Positions 33,832-44,309 of a stretch of 64,000 nt of DNA are shown in pieces. Each line of letters begins with the position of its first letter. Position 1 is the first letter of the stretch. The stretch covers positions 44,239 to 108,238 of the forward strand of contig QANZ01037145.1 in NCBI GenBank assembly GCA_003254925.1, read 5' to 3'. The translations under genes and the position numbers were made by a program. The notes beneath the pieces were generated by a model that saw only the letters and a program-made list of their open reading frames with translations, was not told where the DNA came from and did no database searches. Origin of the DNA: Chamaecrista fasciculata. Taxonomy: Eukaryota; Streptophyta; Magnoliopsida; Fabales; Fabaceae.

Positions 33832-34635
33832 GTATGAATTATGAATTTCTTGTTTCAATTGAAACTTGAAATTTGAGTAGTATCAAAGTAACAGTAACGA
33901 TGGATCAATTCAAAACCAATAACAAGTATATATAGAGTTGTAAACGAACCACATAATGCTGCGTTAAAAAACGTTAACATTCGCTCAAACGATTTGCCTA
34001 AAGGATCTATTCGTCAATTAGAATAAAATTAAAAATTATATATATATACTATTGTATCAAATGATCTTTTTTGGGTAGTTTAAAGAATTAGGGAAGTAAA
34101 CATAAGCCACAAACTCCTAAACAATGACAGTGTTGTTACGGAACGATGTGACTTCCAAAAATCAGTCTAAATACTAATAATAAATATTGATACTATTAGT
34201 TTTTTATTATTACTTCATATAATTTTAATAATTTCAACACGATCCTATAAATTTAATAAAACATATCTTATTGATATTTTAGCTTAAAATTATTAGCAAT
34301 GTGAACTGTAACTTACACCGCTGAAGTGACAAAAGTACCAAAATTAAATTAGTTTTTTTTTCTAGAAACCAAAATTAAATTACTCGATGACGATAATTTG
34401 GAGTTCTACTTTTTCCTCTAATACTTTAATAGGTTGATCACCTTCGATAGGAAGTAAATGATTAGACCTTCCCGTTGAAAGACACAAGACTGACATAGAA
34501 AGGTACAACTCTTTACATAGAGAGTCGCGCTTCTGAACCAAGTCGTTTTATCTCCTCCGTCGTTCTATTTAAAAAGCTCATAGTTTCATAATTTTTACGG
34601 TTCTTAATTCCAATTTTGTTGCAGAACATCACTCC
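33832..34635. other. spacer between divergent F-box loci
   Basis: This is the shared 5' flank of the minus-strand F-box gene and the plus-strand F-box pseudogene. It is AT-rich and contains one micro-insertion (34337-34382). Confidence 0.5.
34337..34382. repeat. micro-insertion with 15-bp TSD
   Basis: ACCAAAATTAAATTA at 34337-34351 recurs exactly at 34368-34382. The insert is 16 bp, G, nine T's, then CTAGAA; read on the other strand it is TTCTAG plus an A-tail. Confidence 0.7.
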
Positions 34636-35075
34636 ATGGGTGACTCAAAACAAATAAAGCATGGTGAGAATATCGACGATGGAAATCACCGTTCAATTGA
34701 ATCTCTGCCAAAAGAATTGCTTCAAATCATTGCTGCAAAGGTTGCATCTTCGATATGAAGGATATGCTACGACTTAGATGTACTAATAAAACTTAGAAGT
34801 CTATCTGCGATTCAGATTTTGTTATAGAGCATTCAAAAGTCCATTTCTTCTATATATATTGGTGGATCAGTCCTTATACACGTTGGACTAATTTCTATGA
34901 ACGTGCCATAGTTTGTGGAAATCATGAATTGCATTTTAGAAGGGGCACTGATCATAACTTTTGAGGGCAATACTACTGATTTGACTTTTACAATGGACGT
35001 TTTAAGACCCCTCGCTAAAAAGGGGCATACCCCTGGCCTTGCCAAAAAAATTCCGCTCGAAATGGCTCGACTCAA
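34636..35075 (+). pseudogene. F-box pseudogene (At1g67623-like type)
   Basis: ATG at 34636 opens MGDSKQIKHGENIDDGN, then SIESLPKELLQIIAAKVASS, a typical F-box start for this plant subfamily. The frame then meets TGA, but a shift restores FDMKDMLRLRCTNKT, followed by an in-frame TAG and KSICDSDFVIEHSKVHFFYI. A further shift gives ALIITFEGN and MDVLRPLAKKGHTPGLAKK. Two frameshifts and one stop make a product unlikely. It is on the opposite strand to the other F-box genes and of a different subtype, so it is not a simple tandem copy of them. The 3' limit is approximate. Confidence 0.75.
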
Positions 35076-35239
35076 AAAATTCAGCTCGGGCTAGCTTGGT
35101 TCAAAAACTTTGGCTCGGGCCAGCTCGACTAAAATAATTATCGTCTTACACATGTCCATAGAGAAAAATGAGATTGAGAACAAAACATCTATGAAAGAAT
35201 TTTATAAATTTCACTTTTTGAGGTGGAATTATAAGTTTT

Positions 35240-36322
35240 GGGTAAATTACACTTTGGTACCCTGTGGTTTGAGACTTAACACTTTGGTACCCTGAGGTTT
35301 GGACCTTTAACACATTGGTACCCTCAAAACGTTTTCTGTTAAAACTTAACGGACCTTTTCTCACCTGCATCTCACGAGCTCTTCCTAAATTCATCATCTG
35401 CGTCTGCATCTTCTCTCCAACACGCACAAATTCATCTTCATTTGCGTCTTCGTCTTTCTCTCCAACACAACCAAATTCATCTTCGTCTGCATCTGAATCA
35501 TGCCTCTCTTCATCTTTGTCTTCTTCAAAATCGTCCCCCTCTCCAACACAACTCTCCCTTCTCTGCTGCGTCGCCTCAAACAACCCTAAACTCCCAAAAC
35601 AGTATCGTGTCAAACAACAAAACCCTAACTTTCTGAAATTCAGACAAGAACGATGATGATATCGACGGGCACGATTACGCGACGCAGAGAAGAGAGAGTT
35701 GAGAGAGAGATATCGACGACACGATTACGCGAAGACGCAAACGATTACGCGACGCAGAGAAGAGATTTTGTTTGGGTTGGATTCAGGCACGATTTTGATT
35801 TTGGAGCTATCCATTGTTGTGAGCTTCAGAGGAAGAGGATCTTCGGATTTTGAGTTTTGGCTGAGAATCAGATAAATGGGGTCGAGGGCGTGGAAGAGAG
35901 CTTTCATAGAACAAGAAGAAGGGTTTGATTATGAGAAATGGGTTTCTGCCATAATCGATGAAGGAATCGAGAAAGAGAGAAAAAAATGGAGACTTTTTTT
36001 TTGGGTTTATGAGTTTCTCCAACGGAGAAGAAATTTGACGAACACAACACGCACAGACTAGGGCACGCTTTTTTCATTTTGATTTGGATGAAGAAAATAG
36101 TGATTTGATTTGAATATGTAGCTTAAAGTGAGACAAATTTAGTTTAAGAGAGCATGTGAGATGCTGGTGAGAAAAGGTTCGTTAAATTTTAACAGAAAAC
36201 GTTTTGAGGGTATCAATGTGTTAAAGGTCCAAACCTTAGGGTACCAAAGTGTTAAGTCTCAAACCATAGGATACCAAAGTGAAATAGGATCAAATCACAA
36301 AGTACCAAAGTATAATTTACCC
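35240..36322. mobile_element. Mutator-like long-TIR element with captured-looking interior
   Basis: Inverted arms begin GGGTAAATTACACTTTGG on the left and end in the complement; both are filled with GGTACCCT/AAGTGTTAA words and CAAAACGTTTTCTGTTAAA. Flanks TAAGTTTT (35232-35239) and TAAATTTT (36323-36330) match at 7 of 8. The interior (about 35,360-36,170) is less AT-rich, with repeated CCAACACA..AAATTCATC units and ACGATTACGCGA repeats. Open frames there look like fragments of a gene 5' end but match no domain I know. It lies about 470 bp upstream of the NBR1 start. Confidence 0.7.
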
Positions 36323-36453
36323 TAAATTTTAATAAAGAATTCATCGAGATGAAATAGAAATATCTATAGACCGCTCGTAGGCAGAAAAAAAAGCAGCTAG
36401 GTGAGATTATTAATGAATAATGAGATTATAGTCACAAAATCTGTGAACGGTGC

Positions 36454-36725
36454 GGGACCCACGCTTAACTTTGGGACGAAGAAATAAGAATTAAGAAAGT
36501 CAGAGAAAATTTCTTATCCACCAAGCCATCTCGCTCTCGGTAACTACATATAGTCATATACTAATGACTCCTATAACTTGCCTTTATATTCGGTGATAAT
36601 AGAGAAGCCAAAGCGTAGATAGCGGCTAACAGGTACGCTACGAACTTTGCCAGGTTTCACTCTCTCTGCCTTCCCTCCTCGTTACTTTCTTCGATTCTTA
36701 AGGACATTTCCGCCTAGGGTTAGGG
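36454..36725 (+). promoter_or_regulatory. NBR1 promoter/leader: TCP site and telo-box
   Basis: GGGACCCAC at 36454-36462 is a TCP class I type core. TAGGGTTAGGGTTTTG around 36715-36730 is a telo-box (AAACCCTAA on the other strand), common in plant housekeeping promoters. A 15-16-bp word GCGGCTAACNGGTACGC occurs at 36622 and 36744. Confidence 0.55.
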
Positions 36726-36794
36726 TTTTGCTACTTTGTCTCGCGGCTAACTGGTACGCGTCTTCTGATCGGTGCTCGCTTCCTCTCTGAAGCT

Positions 36795-39700
36795 ATGGAC
36801 TCCACGCTAGTGATCAAGGTTCGATTTTTCGTTTCCCTTTCGTTTTTCTCCTTTGATACGTTGTTTGAGCATCAATTTGTTTGCTTTTGGTGGTCTATTC
36901 CGGATATTTTTCGGGTCGAGGCCTTCAAGGTTTCTCTGCGTGAAATTTATGCGTTCTTTGTTAATTTGGGTTTTAATTTGTTAAGCTGTTTGTTTGTTGA
37001 GGTTTGATCTTATAGGATGGATAGATGGATGGATGGTGCATGGTTTTTCTTTTTTCCTTTTGATTGTTTTCTCCGGAGCTTGAAAATTATATTTTACCTT
37101 CAATTTTCCCCCTTGAGTATAGACATGCAAATAACTAATTCTCCCCCAGAATGCAAATGTTTGATCTTGATGTTTATACCCATGTGGACGTTTATTTCAA
37201 TCTGATGATCTTGTAGCATTTTCTAGTCTATACCCTTTTTTCTCTAAAATTTTCGTCTAGGGTTGATATCCATTTAAGAACAGCTAATAATATTAGTGTC
37301 TGTCGCCTTAAAACATATTTATGTTGTTTATTGTTTTTAGTATTATTCGCATCGAGAGAAATAGTTCCACATTTCTTTTCATGTTAGAGATTCGTCTTGA
37401 ATTTTGGTTGTTTTCTAGCTGTTTGTATGACGAAGATTATTTGTACCAGGTCAAATATGGAGATACTCTTAGGCGATTCACTGCTCGTGTAGATGAGAAC
37501 AATCAATTGGATCTTGACATGGCTAGATTGAGGTCGAAGATACTTTCACTGTTTAATATCCCATCTGATGCCAATTTCATGCTGAGGTATGTTGATGAAG
37601 ATGGAGACTTGGTGACTCTTGTGGACGATGATGATCTACATGATGTGATGAGGCAGAACCTGAAATTTTTGAGGATTGATTTACTCATGAACAATGATAA
37701 TGTTGGTAAATCGAATTCTGTGGCTAGTGGAAGTTCTACTACTTCCACACCCTTGAGATCCCCACGCAACTTGGCAGGTTTCCATTTTAAGCCTCCACCT
37801 GATCTAATTGGGTTGCTTTCTAGCTTATCACTTGACTTTGCATCTAAAGCTGCTTCCGGGGGTCCAGTGCTCGCTAATCTTGCAGATTCCATATCGAAGC
37901 TGGAACAATCCATGATGAATTCTGATTCCCAACCTCTGATGGCAGCTGGTCTTGGCCCTAGTGTTAATGCTAATAATGAATCTGCCATCCCTGCATCAAG
38001 AGGTCCACAGCCTCCATCTGTGAACTCAACCTCCGAAGTCAATCAACAGTTACATGCTGAAAATGTAACTAGAGGTGTAGCAGTGCTCGCTAATCTTGCA
38101 AATTCCATATCGAAGCTGGGACAATCCATGATGAATTCTGATTCCCAACCTCTGATGGCAGCTGGTCTTGGCCCTAGTGTTAATGCTAATAATGAATCTG
38201 CCATCCCTGCATCAAGAGGTCCACAGCCTCCATCTGTGAACTCAACCTCCGAAGTCAATCAACAGTTACATGCTGAAAATGTAACTAGAGGTGTAGGATC
38301 ATCAGTTGCTCCTGTTGATCTCAATGTACTCCCCAGTGATTCTATTCCATCCCAATCCACAAATGTGGTTAATGTACAAGTTTCATCAGCTGTTCCAGAT
38401 GGTGATAGCAAAAAGGGTAAGAAGGTTACTAATGATGGCTTAAATTGTAAGGGTGGTAGCCCTGGTGCATCCACTAGTCACGCAGCTCTCAATGATGTCA
38501 CAATCCAGGGTTCTTGTCCAGGTCTTCCGGTTTTGAGTCCGTTTGCTGAATGTCCATTTTCTGGCACATGTTTTGCTGAACCACCACCCGTTTTTGAAAA
38601 TATCCGTGGTCATCCATTTAAAAGGAGCCATAGTCACACAGAAGCAATGGGTGGCATGTTTCATAAGGGTGTCCGCTGCGATGGATGTGGTGTTTATCCA
38701 ATCACTGGACCTCGATACAAATCCAAAGTGTAAGGACTTTGCTTTTATGCCATTGAAATTAGGTAATAGCTTTGAAGGGGTATCTTATGGATGTTATAAC
38801 TTCTTCTCTAATTGCAGGAAACAAAATTATGACCTGTGCAGCATCTGCTTCATTGAAATGGGCAATGGGTCAGACTATATCAAAATGGATCGTCCCGCAT
38901 CGGTTCGTGGCCCACGATGCCTCAAGGGTTTATATGAACATGTATGAAGAGTCATAGCATTTTCTGCTGCTACTTTATTCTGATTTGACTTGACATTTGT
39001 TTGTTTCTCATTTCTTATAGCCACCTTGGATGGGCTCTCCAACATTTCCACAAATTTATAAAAACAATATTCGAAACAATATTCTTATGAAGCACGGGAG
39101 GCCCAAGCTAGACAGCAGGTTCATTTTGGATGTCAATGTGATTGATGGTACAATGATGGCCCCATCTACTGCATTTACAAAGATTTGGCGGATGCGCAAC
39201 AATGGCACTGTGGGGTGGCCCAAGGGAAGTCAACTTGTTTGGATTGGAGGAGACAAATTCAGTGACTTCCATTCTGTCAACTTGGAGGTTTTTTCTGTTC
39301 TCATCTTGCATTTTGGTTAATCCTTTAGGGTTTATTTGGATTGAGGATATTGAGGGAGAAGGGAGGGGGAGGGGGAGGGGAGAGGTTTGAGACATCTTTG
39401 GAAACAAGGAGATTGGAGGGGAAGAGAATCAGGGATTAGCTATTAATCCCCCTTCCTTCACAAATTACAAATACCCCAAATTGGGGTATTTTGGAGGAGG
39501 AGCTACTTCTCCGAACAAAGCGGAGAGCTTCCCTCCTCTCCCCCTCCAATCTCTTCCCTCCCCTCCCCTCCCCCTCCATGAATCCAAACAAACCCTTAAT
39601 TTACTAGCTTTTTTATTGTTTTGCCTGTTATTGACTAGTTCATGAGTTAATTCGTTGACTGCTTAATCTTTACACATCACAGATTACCGAGGAAGGTGTA

Positions 39701-40751
39701 CCTGTGGACAGAGAACTTGACATAGCTGTTGACTTCAGAGCACCAGAGTCTCCTGGTCGATACATTTCATACTGGAGGATGGCATCCCCTTCTGGTCAAA
39801 AATTTGGTCAGCGTGTTTGGGTTCTTATTCAGGTAAATCGCTGTGTTTTGGGCGTTTCTTTTCTGTTGAATTATTTAGCTAAGGAACATTTGGCATTGTT
39901 TGGAATTGTTCTTTCAAAATATACCTTCTCTTATGTTGGTCGTACTTGTAGGTTGATGCTGCTCTCAAGGAGTCATTTTATGATAGCTCTCAAGGTTTTA
40001 ACTTGAATGTACCTCTTGATAGCAGTGGTTCTAAAGGGCTTGAGAACATAGATATCAATGTTCGTCCTGTAGTGGATGATACCTTTCTTCAACCCTCCAA
40101 TTCTAATGCTTCCCCAAAAGAAGGGAACCAACACCAACAGGTTAATGAGCAGCCAAGGCAAGAGCTGGGAGATAATCTCTTTACTGATGAGCCCGCATTT
40201 TTGGCCACGCCTGTTGTAACTCGTGTGGCACCTCCATCTGTTCCATCTGTTTCTTATCCTATTATAGACTTCTCAGCATCAGCTCCAGTTGTTGCCTCTA
40301 AGCCGCAATCCCCAGATGAAGGGGCCCCCTCTTCTCTGGTTATTGAGGGAGGTAATGATGTTGAGGAGACCCTCCTCAAGGAACTCGAGGAGATGGGTTT
40401 CAAGCAGGTTGATTGGAACAAAGAGATCTTGAGGGTGAACGAATACGATCTGGAGAAGTCAGTGGATGATCTCTGTGGTGTTTCTGACTGGGACCCGCTC
40501 CTTGAGGAGTTACAAGAGATGGTATGTTGTTTTTTTTTTGGATGGCATGCACTTTTCATTGTTGTTGGTGTTTTGCTTCTTGTTATTTTTATGTTGTTAT
40601 TGGGTTAGATACACAGTTCTAAGTTCTAACGTGTGGTTAGTTTTGACTGCAGGGATTCCTTGACAATGAAATGAACAAGAGGCTGCTGGTGAAGAACAAT
40701 GGAAGCATCAAACGTGTTGTTTTGGATTTAGTGAATGGAGAGAAAGCTTAG
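36795..40751 (+). CDS. NBR1: NBR1 selective-autophagy cargo receptor
   Basis: Seven exons (36795-36818, 37450-38729, 38818-38941, 39021-39287, 39683-39832, 39952-40521, 40653-40751), all GT-AG, give 837 residues. Domains in order: PB1 (about 4-90, basic LVIKVKYGDTLRRF and acidic YVDEDGDLVTLVDDDDL), ZZ zinc finger (about 405-460, CDGCG...YDLCSIC), NBR1/FW domain (about 478-615, TKIWRMRNNGTVGWPKG), UBA1 (about 750-793), the LIR motif WDPL at Trp795, and UBA2 (about 797-837). This is the full plant NBR1 (Joka2) plan. It self-polymerises by PB1, binds ubiquitinated cargo by the UBA region and ATG8 by the LIR, and delivers aggregates to the vacuole. Odd: residues about 147-290 are two near-identical 72-residue copies. 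Exon 1 codes for only 8 residues; its start ATG and splice frame fit the PB1 strand. Confidence 0.96.
37865..38296 (+). repeat. in-frame 216-bp tandem duplication inside NBR1
   Basis: Copy 1 is 37865-38080 and copy 2 is 38081-38296. I see two base differences, near GCAGATTCC/GCAAATTCC and CTGGAACAA/CTGGGACAA; both change an amino acid (Asp to Asn, Glu to Gly). The unit is 72 codons from the linker between PB1 and ZZ. Confidence 0.95.
39328..39595. mobile_element. Tourist-type MITE in NBR1 intron 4 (268 bp)
   Basis: Termini GGGTTTATTTGGATT and AATCCAAACAAACCC are inverted and flanked by the trinucleotide TTA (39325-39327 and 39596-39598), the PIF/Harbinger target. Inside are GGAGGGGGAGG on the left and the complementary CCTCCCC-rich stretch on the right, plus a CCCCAAATTGGGG palindrome. 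Confidence 0.88.
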
Positions 40752-41005
40752 GGGAAGTGTCTTTTATGGATGCAATTGTAGTTAATCTGTGTGATCTAGG
40801 ATGCCAGACTTTACTTGTGGCATTTAAACTTGATATCCTACCTGCTATCGTTCTGTTTTGGATGCTAGAAGCGAACTATTAGACTATTTTGTGTTTTATG
40901 TCGATGAATTTATGTCAGCAATGTATATGATATCCGACTTTCTTATGTGCATAAAGTTATTGCTGTTTCGTTCGTGTTATATGGTTTTGTTATTAATGTT
41001 TAGGT

Positions 41006-41044
41006 AATCTGTTTCTTCAGGCCAAATAAAAAAATCTGTTTCTT
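41006..41044. repeat. micro-insertion with 12-bp TSD (CAGGCC type)
   Basis: AATCTGTTTCTT at 41006-41017 and 41033-41044 flank 15 bp, CAGGCCAAATAAAAA. It lies about 260 bp past the NBR1 stop codon. Confidence 0.75.
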
Positions 41045-41827
41045 GGATTGGTGTTTCAATGTTTGTATCGCTGTCAATTGTGAAATTGTTTTTTTTCTTT
41101 TCTTTTTTGACAAGCATTGCATATGTTGAAGTGAGCCAAACTTCTAGGATATCTGTTACACTTACATTGACAATTATTTCTAATTTACTATTTGTATTAT
41201 AGTTTGATTTATTTGTCATCAGAATAAAATAGTTTTAATTTAACTTATAAATAAGAAAATTCATAATTTGACCTTGAGCTAAAAGAAAAAAGTATATTTA
41301 GTCTCAAATATATGCATAATTTAGATAAACCTAACGCTTACACGCCTAAGCACTAGAATTTCTTATGTAGAACGTATGTATATTCCTACATCTACATGTA
41401 AAGGATGGAATTATTGTCCAATTCCAATCATCAGAGTCTTTACATGTTCATACGATAGATGTTAGATTATTTTGCGAAAGTTTCCTACCCTGTGCCAGTA
41501 AAACAAAGATTTAAAAGGTTCAAGTCATAAAAGCTCATATTGCTCAAATGCTAAGGACTTAAGGCAGGGCAAAACCAATAATCTTTTTTGGGTCTTTTAT
41601 TAGACGTATGGTGGGAAGAGTATCTTCTAGAGTGCACTTTCTCTCATATCCATAATTTTTTAAAAATAAATAAAAATAAATANATAGGAAAAATTTATAA
41701 AAAAAAATACACTATTGTTGGGGCATTCTATTTTTCAAGAGTTGGATTTTACTTTATTGTCTTGAGATTTTTGATAAAAAATAGAACATTTCATTAATGG
41801 CACAAAAGACATACAAATAGGAGATAC

Positions 41828-41875
41828 TAAGGTCATACAATTATTCAGGCCAAAAAAAATAAGGTCACACAATTA
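41828..41875. repeat. micro-insertion with 16-bp TSD (CAGGCC type)
   Basis: TAAGGTCATACAATTA (41828-41843) and TAAGGTCACACAATTA (41860-41875) differ at one base. The insert is TTCAGGCC plus eight A's. Confidence 0.78.
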
Positions 41876-42550
41876 GGAGATATTACCACGGCCCAAATCA
41901 ATAAAATCATCCAATAATTCTTAGAATATATTACAAAAGAGAATCAAATGAAACTTAGGTAAATACATCTAAGAAATTTAGAAATTGAACTCAGATCTCC
42001 TCTAAAACGATATACATGAAATAATTAGATATGAAATAATTAGATCTATCTCAATATTTACAAATAAATAGAAAATTTCGAAGAAATGAAAGAAAGTCAA
42101 CACACCTCTCTTCTTTCTTTGAGGAACCTTTCAAAAGTTTTCTATGTCATGTTAAGAACAGATTAGATCTAAAAATATCTTCAAAAGACAAAAACAAAAC
42201 AATTCCTAATGAAAAAAAAAGCAAAACTTCCCTAATAGAAGAAAAAAAAAACTCTATAAAGGAGGAGAAAACCAAAAGCTTACCTAATCTAAGACGAAGA
42301 AGGAGGGAGGGTCATCGTTAGCTAGCAGCGGCAACCCCTGTGTTCACAATGCTTCTGGCTTCGAAACCCTAGTAGAGAGCGTGTGTTGAGCCGCGTCTTT
42401 TTAGCTTTTTTTCGTGAGACTTGTCTAATAAAAATATTTATTACACAAATCTCAAGATAAAAAGGTAAATTTTTATTACACAAATCTCGAGATAGAAAAA
42501 TGAAATCCAATGGTTGAAAAATAAGATATCTCAACAATTAATATCTCTAT

Positions 42551-43034
42551 CAAAACCTTGGCCAAAGTCTTATTTTGATCCCCCATGTTTGTTTAAAGTT
42601 TTGTTTTGGTTCTTCAAGTTTTTGTTTTGTTTTGTTTTGGTCCTTCATGGTTGCTCAAAGTTTCGTTTTGGTCCCTCAAATTTTTTCGTTCTGTTTTGGT
42701 CCTTCAAGTTTCTAAAAAGTTTCATTGTTAGTCCTTGACTCTTTTCCATCCACTTTTTCCATTAAATAAAGGAAAAAAAAACTTTCATCTCCCAACAACT
42801 TTGCTCTTTTACAATTGAGAAGGCTAACACTGGAACTTTTTGGAAACTTGAAGGACCAAAGCGGAACTTTGAGCAAACATGAGGGACCAAAACAAAACGA
42901 AAAAATTTCAGGGACCAAAACGGAACCTTGAGCAAACATGAGGGACCAAAATAGAACAAAAAAATATGAAAGACCAAAACGGAACTTTGAGGAAATATGA
43001 GGGACCAAAATAGGACTTTGGGTCAAAACGTTTT
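42551..43034. mobile_element. fold-back element built of TTTTGGTCC units
   Basis: The left arm has repeated GTTTTGGTCC(T/C)TC and TTTGTTTAAAGTT words; the right arm has the complementary GAGGGACCAAAA and ACTTTGAG(C/G)AAA. A short unique centre lies near 42,740-42,830. Ends and target duplication are not clear. Confidence 0.6.
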
Positions 43035-43814
43035 CTTGTATTATACGCATGGTTTTAAAAATCAGAGCGGACATTGAACCGACCAAAGTAGCGGTTCAAG
43101 GTTCAATGGTTCAACTGGAGTCGGACCGTTGACAAATAAATAAATTAAAAATAATAAAAAAAAACCTAAATATGATAAAATTGTAATTCAAATTTTCATA
43201 ATTAGGTTACAAAATACAATTATAACATTAACATCGAATTCAATAAATGAACTATTTGTTTTACAATCAAATAACTAAAGTTGATCATATATCTCTTGTT
43301 TTAACTCCGAATACGACTAATTTAGAATTACAAGTTACTTTTAACATTTTTTTTAATCCAGTAAAAATCGTTAACAAATAAGATTAAATGGACTCCAAAA
43401 TTGAATTCAAAACAATATATTTAATTTATATAATCAGGAATCAATTCATATATTTTTATTCTATAGAGAATAATTTATTCACCAGCTATAAATTTAAAAA
43501 TTAAATAGCAAATTTTCTTTTAACTTTAGGTAAAAGTACTAATTTCGTCTCCAAATTTTACATTAACTGTCAATTTCGTCCTTCATCTCTTTTTGCAGTC
43601 GATTTTATCCCCAATGTTTCACATTTCTGTCAATTTTATCATTTTCTCTTACTTTAGTTAAATATTAATGACAAAATCTAGTTAACTAATGATATATAAT
43701 GTAAAATTGATAAAAATAAAATCCAAATCCTAACTCAGATTAAAAAAAGATGATGCAATTTATCGTTAATTTATCGATGTACTCTGAGACCAAGATGAAA
43801 TTAGTATTTTTCGG
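43035..43814. other. distal upstream region of PCH2
   Basis: This region holds a fragment of an hAT-like repeat (GGTTCAAGGTTCAATGG, about 43,070-43,130) and AT-rich DNA with phrases of the fold-back family (about 43,250-43,420). No exon is seen. Confidence 0.5.
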
Positions 43815-44121
43815 GAGTAAACTATCAAATTGGTCCCTGAATTATTGGCTCGCTGACAGATTGGTCCCTGAATTTAGGAAATTAACAAATAGGTCCTCGA
43901 ATTTTTCTAACGAGTCAAATAGGTCCCCAAATTTTTCTAACGTTAGTCAAATAGGTCCCCGAATAACATGCACAGAAGGACCTATTTGATAATTGTTAGA
44001 AAAATTCGGGGACCTATTTGACTCGTTAGAAAAATTTGGGGACCTATTTGTCAATTTCCTAAATTCGGGGACCAATCTGTCAGCGAGTCAATAATCCAGG
44101 GACCAATTTAGTAGTTTACTC
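43815..44121. mobile_element. MITE with 11-bp TSD upstream of PCH2
   Basis: GTATTTTTCGG is present on both sides (43804-43814 and 44122-44132). Ends are GAGTAAACTA and TAGTTTACTC, and the arms are complementary almost to the centre. A TSD of 9-11 bp points to the Mutator superfamily. The element ends 188 bp before the PCH2 ATG. Confidence 0.88.
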
Positions 44122-44309
44122 GTATTTTTCGGTATTGCCTTAACTTTATTGATGTACTCGGAGCTTCGGCCTAAGAAACTGTATAGTGTATTGGGTATTC
44201 GGGTGGACGGCCGAAAGAACAGTACTTCAAGGATTTTCCCGCTCATTTTCAAAGAAATACCCTCTCTAGTCTCTACCAAGATCCAAGGTATTCAATCTCT
44301 GGCAAAACA

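Larger units (their letters stand above)
40752..42550. other. NBR1 3' flank and AT-rich intergenic DNA
   Basis: The first few hundred bases are the likely 3' UTR. The rest is AT-rich with two micro-insertions. A polypurine-rich stretch lies near 42,180-42,310. No exon is supported. Confidence 0.5.

Noticed and set aside
35315-35656. 113-codon Ser-rich frame and its antisense Asp/Glu-rich frame
   Set aside because: It lies between inverted arms of a Mutator-like element, consists of short repeats, and both strands are open, as expected from low-complexity sequence.
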